Origin: Torymus aiolomorphi
Lineage: Eukaryota > Arthropoda > Insecta > Hymenoptera > Torymidae
NCBI GenBank assembly: GCA_036365515.1
Contig: CM070873.1
Location: 44,631,157 to 44,695,156, forward strand
Length of the DNA stretch: 64,000 bases
Direction of reading: 5' to 3'
In this document: positions 53,836 through 64,000 of the stretch, piece after piece
Numbering within the stretch: position 1 is the first letter of the stretch
Layout: each line of letters opens with the position of its first letter
Made by a program: the position numbers and the translations under genes
The notes under the pieces: model-generated
Told to the model about the DNA's origin: nothing
Seen by the model: the letters and a program-made list of their open reading frames with translations, nothing else
The model's database searches: none

Positions 53836-54710
53836 TACATATAAACGAGATCGAGCTTTTTTAAAACTTTCATTTGAAAAACATAACTTGAAAAACTACT
53901 TGGGATGAAAATTATTGTCAAGAACTTTCACATGAAATATAAATTGTCAGATAAGCTTAACACATGCAAAATACATAAATGAAAAAACTAATCAAAATAA
54001 AGTATATTCGATTTTTTCGATTGCACTTGAGTAGTAAGATTTAACTGAATTCTGCTTAGATATCTGTTAAACCAACACGCCAACAAGTTTAAAAAACTAA
54101 ATGAAAATTTTTATTATTTATTAATTTTTTTCACAACCCTGTTCATATAACTTAATCAAAATAATTGTTTTGACAAATAAAATATTTTTAATTTTCTTAC
54201 AATTCGTTATATCAAGTAACAAATAATTTTCAGAATTAACCAACTTATTTAAATTTAGTTCTTGTGCGTTCTCAGACACATACGTCAGCTTAAGAAATTC
54301 ACTTGCATTTAATGCTACATTTGATAGCCCTGCGTGTACTAATTAGACCCATCCTAGAACAAACGTTAAATTGCCACTACCAATTATTTCATTGTATTTC
54401 TCAGTTTAGCAGTCACCTGATTCTATAAAGTACACTTATAATAAAATTATTTGTATTGATTTTATTATAATACTCTGACGCACAATTTACAAAATTAAAA
54501 TTTATTTCAAAGCTGTAAGTCTATTTTATAATAAAAGATTATAGTGTAAGGAGAGGAGCCTGGCAGAATAAAGGCGCGTATGTTTGCTTTTTCATGGAGG
54601 TAACGTAGCGATAGAGTAATTCGGTACAAGTGATTGCATCTTGAAAAAGGGAATTAAATACAAAATTGATGTACTTTAAAAGTAAAAATTTTTATTTAAA
54701 TTTTATGTAG
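53836..54710. other. Gene-free AT-rich stretch
   Basis: AT-rich, no supported gene. A short unit near 54540-54620 is GC-richer without a recognised feature. Confidence 0.4.
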
Positions 54711-55869
54711 TATGTGTGTGTGTGTGTATGTGTGGGGGGAGGGGGATCGAAAATTAAAAAAATTCCATTTTTAAACAATTTCTTACTCAAAAACTATAGG
54801 TCGAACACCAAAATGAGTAAGAACCTTTTTTTTCGAGTACTCATCGCAATAACAGCTGATAATGCGGGCAAAATCATGGTCTTTTTATAGAACCTCACTA
54901 CATTGTTCTATACCTTATTATTGCCGTTATTTCATAGTTTAATTAACATTTGATTACGCATTAATAAAAAATTTGCATCCTCTTCAACGCGCCTAAAATA
55001 AAACCAGCTCCGACACAGAAAATTCCTCTCTACCGCACAGACGACGAAATTTCATTTACAACTCCTCTCTCGTGCGCTAAAAATCCCCGTAGAGCAGCAT
55101 CGCTCTCCGCCACCTCGAAAATAACCCAAATTGTCAGCGGGCTTACGTAAACCCCATCAATCCCGTGCGCAACAGTTCCAGCGCGCGCATATATACTCAT
55201 CTTACTCATCATCCTCCCTCTTCTCCCACCCACCTTTTACTACACCGCATTTCGCGATCTTCCAGCCGATTTCGCTCTCGGCGCCTGCGCGCGCGTGCGA
55301 AACATTGACACCACAGTGGATCGTGTTACTTATACTCTTTCCGCGCGCTTGCCAGAAGTTTCCGGGGGAGCTGCCTCTCATGCATATATACCTCACCCCT
55401 CCCGACAAAGTGAAATTATGAGCCGCTGTGTACACAGAGAGGGAGAGAGAGAGTTCGCGAGTGATATATACACAGGGTTGGGCGTGAGCCAGCTGGAAAA
55501 GCGGTCCTCGAATCGGTAGAAAATCGTCGAGCGCAAGCACGTCGCACGCCCATTAATAATCGCTATTTTCATCAGCACAGTTGCGTATCTACGCGCGTAC
55601 TACTGTGTACGAGAGGAGGGTGGCGAATGTGTGTGAGTACGTGTGTGTGTGTATGTAAGGTGGCGAGTACCGGAAATGTCGGCTTGCGGTTATACTCGTT
55701 GACGTAATAGTGGACAGAGAGACACACGCCCGGTGTGTTATGATGGGTTTGAGGAAAGTCTAGGTTCCGAAGAATGCGACCGTTTTAGCCGAAAGTAGTT
55801 TTTGTTTGTTGTGCCATTGTTGCAGCGGTAAAAGTAATTTCATTTTTGTTTAGTTCCATATGAAAAAAA
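54711..55869. other. TG run and CpG-rich block, no gene supported
   Basis: A TG-rich run at about 54712-54745, then mixed sequence with CpG-rich DNA at 54980-55780. ORFs at 55030-55580 on both strands overlap one another and show no domain. It may be regulatory sequence. Confidence 0.35.
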
Positions 55870-56430
55870 AAAACAAGTGTAGTAAATCGTAATAAACTGT
55901 ACGAAACTGTAGAAAAAGCGTAAGAAACTGTACAAAACTGTACAAAAGTGTTGGTTTTCGGACAGTTTGCATGGTTAATTTCTACGGTTTAATACGTTTT
56001 CGTACGGTTTCGTACAATTTTGTGCAGTTTTGTAGTTTCCTATATTTACTATTTCGACAGGAAAAATTTGTTATATACGCATAAAATGTATGAAAGTATA
56101 TAAACTCGTACGAATCCGTAAATAAATGTATAAAACTGTACGAAACTGTAAGATTCATTAAAACTTACGGAAATGTACGTTTTCGTACGTTTTCTTACAT
56201 TTTCTTACGTTTTCGTACATTTTCTTACTTTTTTATACATTTAAGTTTTTAGAGACAAATTTGAGAAAATTGATAAATCGTATGAAAACGTATAAAACCA
56301 TATAAAAATGTACAAAAATGTACAAAATCGTACGAATTTTGTCCGAAAACCAACAGTTTCCTATACTTTCCTACATTTTTTCCTACAATTTTCTACAGTT
56401 TTCTATGATTTCCTACATTTATTATTTCCA
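55870..56430. repeat. Degenerate short-period array, strand-switching
   Basis: Repeats of AAACTGTACG/AAACTGTACA with period about 10-11 in the first part. The sequence switches to the complement (CGTACGTTTTCTTAC-type) and back several times across 550 bp. It is irregular but the GTAC.AAACTG word recurs too often for chance. Non-coding. Confidence 0.6.
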
Positions 56431-58329
56431 TACGGGGTTTATTTAAAAGTTCTAGGACCAATAAATTAATCGTAAGAGATCGGTTATATATCTTTAAAAA
56501 TTTCTATCGTAATTATATTTATATAGTTCATGCTATTAACTATATTATAATAGTAAAATCTCATTTCTTAGTTTTAAAAAGACTTAAGTGAATTTCTCTT
56601 ACAAAAATAAGTAGAACTGAGAGAAAGAATTTACAACAATTGTATCCGCTTTACCATCCAGTATTGTAAACACACTGGAATACCTACTTTTTTTAAACCA
56701 ACTGTCACTTATTATATTATTATTGTTTATCAACCACGAGAAACTAGAACCAGCTTCAAATTTTTCCCCCCACTGCTCTTGTACTACCGATTTGCAGCCG
56801 ACATCCGGTCGTCCGAAAATTTTTGAAACCGCATAAACCTCTCACTTTATGATCACCAGCCCGGACACCCTTTAGAGTACGTGAACATATGTCATTACAA
56901 GTAAAAATACTCCTTAAATAAGTGCATATATTATAATCAAACATGACATTCCGCTTATTTATTGACTCTCACGTATTCGAATTTAGAAGGTGCACTCTTA
57001 AAAAATACCTTCAAATATACTAATCTTTTTTTTATCACAATACACGCATACGCAACCCACATGCACGCGCTTCCAAAACTTCATTCCCGCACGTGTAAAT
57101 CAAGCCAATTTATGCGGATGAAAGCTCCATTTGTTCAAATACTCGCACATCCACACAGCCCACTTATTAATTAGTTCACCGGAGCGCGTCAACAAAAAAG
57201 CATCAACCACGATGAAAATGTCACAATTACACGCGGCCGCGCGCTTTTGAAAATAGAGTCCCGCGCCGCGACCGAAATTCATATACACGCCTATAGATCT
57301 CCCACGCGCGTATATAACACTTTACTTGAGCGCGGGAGGCGAAAGTTTTTGATTTATCGAGGTTCTTGGGTGGGGGAGGAGGCATCGAGTTGGCGCACGC
57401 GCCCGCGGATTTAATATCACAATAATCCGTCAATCATCTCTCGTTCTGGCGCGCCGGGGGCTCCGGTTACGCTGGTTTTCTGCCAATTTTCATTGTGTTC
57501 CCGGCTGTGTAAACGCTCTCCTCTCCCTCTCTTTAATGAACGCGCACAACGCAAGCGTCTGCGTGTGTATCTTCCCGTATCTCGTTAACCGTACGCGCTT
57601 GCGCGCATTTATCATCGCGCCAAAAGAGAGATTTTCTTCTTTTTCTTCTTTCTCTCTCTCTCTCCCTCGCGGGTGGTTTCGTAACTCAAATGCCTTTGGC
57701 AAGTTCGTTGGTAAGATGGTTTTTGAAATACGTATGCGCGCGCGTGCGCGCACGTGTGTTTGTGTGTATACGTTATCGACGTCGCGTTTAAAGTGTTCTT
57801 TTTCGGGATTGCGATGAGGGATATGGCGAGTTCGAGCGCGCGCGCGTTTTTCACGCTACGCTGACGCGTGCGCGCGCGTAGGAAAATAGATTTTTTAAGT
57901 AGATTATTTTTAATTTTTGAAGGTTCGAAGGCTGTTTTTTTGTTGAATTATCCGGACGATCGGGGATTATCACGGTGCTGTTATGACGTCGCAGCATTTT
58001 TCAAAAGAGGCTATTCTCGGTGACACTTGAGTAGCTGCCCAAACTCTAACAAATAATGGCACAGTAAACGCAAAGGGAATTAAACAGTGAAAGTGTGGTA
58101 AATGAGCGCAACGACAGACGTTTATACTGTTTTTGTATTTTGTATAATTATATTATAAATAGATTTGTATCTCTTCACCTACATACACACTCGTATAAAA
58201 AATTTGCTCGAGGGACGAAAAAAACAGGCTCCTCGAGCGAGCGGAATCTCATGGAATAACTTACAACAAAAAAAAAAGAAACGTTTCTTGCAAATAGGAA
58301 TAGTGGACAAACAATCGCGTTAAGTTCAT
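56431..58329. other. Gene-free interval with CpG-rich part
   Basis: AT-rich first half, then CpG-rich DNA at about 57040-57900 with a GCGCGC run. ORFs on both strands are mutually overlapping shadows. 58150-58329 is the likely 3' UTR of SSR3. Confidence 0.35.
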
Positions 58330-60059
58330 TTATTGCGATCCCGTCGATAGGAGGGCGAGAAGTGCGCTCGAGAGACCGACGGAGACAACGTAGTTGACGG
58401 CCGGCGACATGGTCTTCAGGATGTAGAACGAGGCGAAGATGACGATGGCCAGGAACATGGCATTGTTGTAGAAGATGGAGAAGGTCGTGGCTTCGTAATC
58501 GGCGACCTCGTTCTTCTTCCACAGGATCCTGAAAAATTAGGTAAAAGTTGGCGTTAAGATTTGCGATGTACATTCATTTTTTTTGTATATATATATATCT
58601 ATGTTTACAATTAATATTTTTAATATTAACGATAAATAAATGGAATTTTATTTTGTATTTTATATTTCTTTTTTAAGTAACAAAGAACTTTAGCTGTACA
58701 AACTTTCTATATTTTTGAAATGTAAATAATAATTTTAGATATATATTTTCCCTTTTACACTGACAATATAAAATATTAAAATCTTGAATTATTATAACCA
58801 ATGTCAATTTTCAATAAATCAAGTCTTATTTATTAATTCAATGTTTTAATAAGATAATATTGATTTTTCAAATTAAATTTTGATTATATGACTCTTTCCA
58901 CTCACAAATATTATCATAATTTAGAATTTGACCATATTTAGAAATCTAATCAAATTTATTTATTAAAAATGTAAGGCACATATTTTTAAACAAATAAATT
59001 TTTCAAAAATCAAGAATGTTTAATTCACCTTTAAATACTGTTTTTAGTTCATACGACTTTATGAATATTTTATATAAAAGTGATTGAGACACACACAGAT
59101 TTATCCAAGAAACACAGATCAAGATGTTACCGTAACATAGATCATAAATCCTTTCAAATATATGGTAGTAATAATTTGTAGTCTTAAATTTCACAGAGTA
59201 GTTTACGACTACAATAAAAACTTCAGTAAAATGATTTATCTTAAAATAACATTTGTGTAGGTACTGTTGAAAATTTAAATACCTTTCGTCCTTCTCTTTG
59301 CGGCTCATCTTCTTATCTTCAGCGAGTTTGCGGCTCATCTCCCTGGTCACGGCATCCTCCCTCTTTACAGCAATCTACAAAAATAAAATAACAAATTTTA
59401 GAAAGTTATATCAAATTGCTATATATACGAATATGTTAAAGCTATTACATAATTTCTTAAAATATTTTCCAATGAAACGTACCTTGTGCTTAAGAACATA
59501 TTTTGTGTTCTTGTAAGCAAATGCAATAGCATAAGTGCTGATGAGGGTCACCAGGACAAAAGAGATCAGGTTGGAGTACACATCGATCAAGTGGATCCTC
59601 CAGAAGAGCCCTGTAAAATTGTGATTAATTTAAAATTCAAATTTAAAATGCAAATAACGTGACTTAGACATTTCTCTAAAACAATAACCAATTACAAAAA
59701 CAAACTTATCGCAATCTAAATACTACCGTAAAAACACTGTATCCTGAAAGCAACATAATTCCGTCAATGGACATACCATCTGCTCCGAAAATTATGAACA
59801 GATGTGACCGGCTTAACCTCAACTCTCTACTTGCAAATCTAAATACATGAATGAAATCCACTTTGCAGATTATACACACAATGCAAAACTCTGCGAACAT
59901 CCCCATAAACACACACGCAATACACTTACAGATGGGAATCGCCGAGACGATAAGGGCATTGCCGTAGAACAGAGCGGACGACTTGGTAGATACGTTCCTC
60001 GAGAAGTCCTGGAGCAGCAGCTCCTCCTCCTTCGTAAAAGCCTTCGACTTTCCGGACAT
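58330..60059 (-). CDS. SSR3: Translocon-associated protein subunit gamma (signal sequence receptor 3)
   Basis: Part of the TRAP complex that sits next to the Sec61 translocon in the ER membrane and helps insertion or translocation of some secretory proteins. Four coding exons with matching phases: 60059-59930, 59610-59483, 59374-59283 and 58528-58330 (TAA), 182 residues (the family is about 185). It starts [20 protein letters not shown]. Hydrophobic segments lie near residues 30-43 and 55-80, then a charged cytosolic stretch ([19 protein letters not shown]...KDER), then two more hydrophobic segments. The final part is [17 protein letters not shown] overlaps the stop codon (58327-58332, minus). 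The upstream side is CpG-rich, as expected for a housekeeping promoter. Confidence 0.95.
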
Positions 60060-60310
60060 TTTGTTCACTTAATGCGAATCTTCCACGGGAGGAAAACCGA
60101 CGAAAAATGGATCTATACTCGTACAGGTGATATGAACGAGCTGAGCGTACTGTTCTCCGGGAGCCTGACAAGTGCCAGAGTGGCCGGACGCATGCGTAGT
60201 CGACGTCATGCTACGCGGAGCGGCGGAGCCGCGATTCTGGCGACGTGTCCCCTGAAACGTCACAACTCACAATGCGAATCGGCCCGACATCTGTGGCTGT
60301 TCGGTTGGTA
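60060..60310 (-). promoter_or_regulatory. CpG-rich upstream region of SSR3
   Basis: Sequence just upstream of the ATG is CpG-rich, with a palindromic ACGCATGCGT (NRF1/Ewg-like) and TGACGTC (CRE-like) words near 60185-60210. No TATA box is seen. The start site cannot be fixed from sequence. Confidence 0.4.
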
Positions 60311-60418
60311 ATCAGCGAGAGCGACGGCAGCGTTGTTCTTACTTGCCGGCAGCCGGCAGATCAACGGTCCTCGACAAAATATTTTCTCAAGTTTGCTGAA
60401 TTGCTCACTTTAGACTTT

Positions 60419-60567
60419 CATGCCCTTTCTACAACCGCACGCCAAAACTGAGCGTGCACGCAAAACTGAGTAGTTTTCGCTGTATCAACCAATCACGTTT
60501 GAAGTTACATCGGAAACTAGTCAGTTTTGCGTGCACGCACAGTTTTTGCGTGAAGTTGTAGAAAGGA
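60419..60567. repeat. Hairpin element upstream of SSR3
   Basis: Left words CTTTCTACAAC and AAAACTGAGCGTGCACGC pair with GCGTGCACGCACAGTTTT and GTTGTAGAAAG. About 148 bp, non-coding. Confidence 0.6.
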
Positions 60568-61619
60568 GGTATGAGCGGTCAGTGTCGCAGAGTCGTGACT
60601 GTCGGGAGTTCGCGTCTGGCGACAAAAATAATGCATTTAGGAAGACGTGAACAAAATTTCAGTCGACGACTAGCTATTTCACCGAGTGATGGCGGTAGGG
60701 CCGTAGGAGTTTATAATTTCAAGGCAGTAAAGTTAAAAATAATTCCTTCTACAAACTAAATCCGAAAAGTTAAATACCCCGGCGTTTTATAAAACCTAGA
60801 AATATCAAAAAGAATCTATAGATTACAATAGTATGTTGAAAAATAATCACTTCCTTAATATAAATTGAGCGATCGATATTCATTCGGTTTTCGAGCGTTT
60901 TTGCGAGGTATCTCGAAATCTGGAATCGATCTCGAAACTCGAAAGAAATCGAGAAACAGCAAAAAGAGGACGTGCGTAGCGCGCCAAATTAACGCTAGTG
61001 CCACTATAGTGGGGTAATTTTTTATTTGATATGTCGCCATTTTGTATCGATATCTTACATTTTGATATTTGTGTGTATCGATACAGAACATACGAATATC
61101 GTGATCACGTGATTCGATACGGTAACTTAGCGCAAAGCAGCAAGCGCGTTTGAATTTTTGAATACAGCTATTACATCTAAAATGCGCGACGCGCTAAACT
61201 GACAAAGCAGGACATCAGGAATGAATAAAATAACTAATGATAATAATATCAAAAAATCATATTTAAGCATTATACATGCATGAATGATTAAAAAAATGAA
61301 ACTTTTTAAATTTAAAGTAGAATATACTAATTAATTCTTACTACAGTTATTTTCTTGTAATCTTGTTCCTTTTAGTGTTTTTTCCTGAAATAAAAATTTG
61401 TATTATGAACAATTTGTTTAATTTAAAAAACTGAAATAAGAAATTATATACACTCTTAAAAATTTTATTTGTACTTTAATTAATTATTACAAAATTTTCA
61501 AAAATGTATATATTATTTAACATACCAGAAAAATCGAAACGCACTGCGCGCATACTATTTTCTTTTTTAGGTTGTGAATATATAATTTTTCATTATGATT
61601 TCATTTTAATTGGTTTAAA
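60568..61619. other. Gene-free stretch upstream of SSR3
   Basis: GC-mixed then AT-rich DNA. ORFs at 60571-60759 and 60855-61091 show no domain. A TATCGATA-type word occurs several times near 61045-61085 and again near 62330-62410. Confidence 0.35.
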
Positions 61620-62058
61620 TAATAGGATAATCAGATGATTTTTCAAAGCATAACAAAATTAATCTTTTTATTCTAATTTGATGCCATTAATTAGTTTTAA
61701 ATAGTTAAGAATAAAAATTCAATTACAAAAATTCAAATGTAGCGGATGTAGCGAATTTTCGTGCCTATTCCTTACAGACCAATCAAAATCACTCTTTAAG
61801 TGCTTCACAACATCCGGCCATCGTTTTTTTAAGAGAGGAAAATAGGATAATCAGATGATTTTTCAAAGCATGACAAAATTAATCTTTTTATTCTAATTTG
61901 ATTTCATTATTTAGTTTTAAATAGTTAAGAATAAAAATTCAATTACAAAAATTCAAATGTAGCAGATGTAGCGAATTTTCGCGCCTATTTCTTACAGACC
62001 AATCAAAATCACTCTTTAAGTGCCTCACAACATCCGGCCATCGTTTTTTAAAGAGAGG
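61620..62058. repeat. Tandem duplication, two units of about 220 bp
   Basis: Unit 1 starts AATAGGATAATCAGATGATT at about 61620 and unit 2 repeats it at about 61841; both run to CATCCGGCCATCGTTTTTT. The copies are about 95% identical by eye. Confidence 0.85.
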
Positions 62059-64000
62059 ATCGTTTTTTTAAGAGAGGAACATACGAAATTGATATACTTA
62101 CAAATTTTTGAATAATAGTGTTCAACCGATACCGTTGATTTTGTACTGTTGCATTAGTGCAGCTTTTGTTAGAGATTTCCCAAGAAAATCTTAAATCGCC
62201 AAAATTTTTTGGTCGGAAAACTTTTAACTCTTTATATCTATAGCTGCATTTAGCGTATCAAATATGCCACCATACCTCGACAAACTAATCAGTAATGTGT
62301 ATATTTTATTATATGTATATCATAAAATATTTCAGATATCGATATAATTGTTACGATATTTTGCATGTATCGATACGTAGACTTCCGATACGTATAGATA
62401 CACTGTATCGATATTTTTAAGCGTATGGCCCACCCCTAAGTTCTGCCCCTGAAAGGGTTAATTTTGTAAAAGATATTAATATTATTCATTTGTAAAACGT
62501 AAAATTCTGAAATATTTTTTTCGTCATACATAAATAAACGTAAAGTTGTATTTTACGGACTCGTATCAGCAAAGTAACAATACAACTTTACGGCATCAAA
62601 ACAGGCCGTAAAGTACGTAATATTTTTCGGACACTTATGACGAAACATAATGTTTGGTCTTTGGCCGTAAAATGCAACTTTACGGCCTAGGACCGTAAAC
62701 TACTATTTAAATGACTTCTTCTTTTACTTAGATGAATTAAAATTTATAGTCTCTATGTCGGAGCATTTCATTTTCACTGATACTCTCAAAAAATAGCGTA
62801 CACTGCTATGAATTTTAAAATTTCAAAATCTTAAGAAATTTTATTTTGTAATTAACAAATAAATTTAATCAATAACAAAATTTAAAATTGTTTTAACTTG
62901 TCTACATTAAATATTTTTGATATATAATCTATAAAGAAACTATAAGGTGTGAAAGAAATATAAAGAAACAATCGTCAAGGCAATCAATTTATTTTCACGT
63001 ATCGGACATAATGCACAGCGCACGTAAAATATGTACACATTGTGCCCCGCCAATACACATTTAAAATGTTCTTTTTTCACTCGTTGGTCGATATTCGCGT
63101 ACACAGCAAAAGCTTCGTTCTCTCTCATTATTATTATCGCATTCAATACACGTATTCGTTTTTTTTTCATCCGGTTTCGTCAGTATGCGATACAATTATA
63201 TATTATTTTATTCGTATCCTCGCATATTGTTTTTCCATTTTCTTTTTATATACGTATTCATATAAATACACGACTTAAAGCCTAAGAATTAATTTAGTAA
63301 AATAAATTACTTAGGTACACGAAAATACATATTACGTAGCGTTAACTTATACGCGTGTGTGTCTATGTGTTTAGATCAATCGCGCAATCAATCGATCGCT
63401 TTAGTCCAAGTAAAACGACGTCGATGAGCGTGAAATTTTGTATATCTTTCGTTTTTTTTTTTCTGCCGCCTCATCGTGCATGCAGTGCAATCACATGATT
63501 CGGTCGGCATGCGTACAATACTGAGTACATAACGTTTCCTCTCGGCATTCATTGTTCTTGCATAGAGAATGCGACAATGCGACAAGTCGATTAAATTATC
63601 TAGGGGTAATTATATATCGAGCTCGATTAAATCGATGAGAAGTTATTTTATTAAAGGAATTTGTTTTCTTTTGTCTTTATTGTTGTTGAATCATAACAAT
63701 CGATTCACAGTTAAAATTTATATCTTTTTTCGATTCCAATTCGTCTAAGCCAGTGTATGTGGTACAGATTTTTTTTCTTTTTTTAAATACTTTTGTTTTA
63801 TACAATAGTGATATTCGGGTGCTAAAATGCAGTCTTGAACTTGTTAAGAAAATGTTAATAAACGTGAAATATATTTAGATTTTCATCATCTTTTTTTATG
63901 GAAGCACTTTCTCGGAGTACTTCAATGCAGACGAGAAAACAATCGTCGTTTCGGCACAATTAATACTTGATACGTTCGCGATTACGTATTACTTATTAAA
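62059..64000. other. AT-rich right end, no gene identified
   Basis: No supported coding region. 62520-62700 has several CGTAAAGTTG/CAACTTTACG words in both orientations. The last kilobase has pyrimidine runs and several palindromic ATCGAT words. It may be the 3' UTR or intron of a gene to the right, but nothing proves it. Confidence 0.3.

Noticed and set aside
55030..55580. Cluster of overlapping ORFs on both strands
   Set aside because: CpG-rich DNA with no conserved pattern in any frame.
62940..63285. ORFs on both strands near the right end
   Set aside because: No domain, AT-rich composition; probably UTR or intergenic.

Overview
The window looks like insect nuclear DNA, most likely from a hymenopteran parasitoid wasp. 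It is AT-rich, carries GT-AG introns, many di- and trinucleotide arrays and mixed transposon debris. It holds two tandem genes of the venom-type histidine acid phosphatase family, which is expanded in such wasps. The host order is inferred from gene families; the species cannot be read from the sequence alone.

Layout. 1-8.1 kb: the 3' end of one acid phosphatase gene and a complete five-exon second copy, both on +. 8.2-23.5 kb: no conserved single-copy host gene seen. It contains LINE fragments, a broken acidic-protein gene, a second transposon-associated-looking gene, a DIRS-type RT/RNase H fragment split by microsatellite DNA, and a 5'-truncated R1-like LINE with a readable target-site duplication. 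23.7-40.3 kb: muscle troponin C on the minus strand, six coding exons, with only the ATG in the first. Its large introns hold foldback elements, CpG-rich blocks, tRNA-like SINE pieces and, on the opposite strand, an intronless 156-codon ORF that resembles the RNase A-like toxin domain of bacterial contact-dependent inhibition (CdiA-CT) proteins. 40.7-45.7 kb: repeats and gene-free DNA. 45.8-52.8 kb: a cluster of secreted leucine-rich-repeat genes, with one intact, two disabled and one small fragment. 53-58 kb: repeats, a degenerate 10-bp-period array and CpG-rich DNA. 58.3-60.1 kb: SSR3/TRAP-gamma on the minus strand, four coding exons. 60.1-64 kb: its promoter side, a tandem duplication and AT-rich sequence.

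The recognisable genes do not form a pathway. Troponin C (muscle) and SSR3 (ER translocon) are conserved housekeeping or tissue genes. The acid phosphatases and LRR genes are secreted and duplicated. The most unusual items are the toxin-like ORF inside the troponin C intron and a set of nearly full-length palindromic elements bounded by TTAA, two of which are exactly 378 bp and clearly the same family.

All exon calls come from reading frames, splice consensus and recalled family features. No database search was run.
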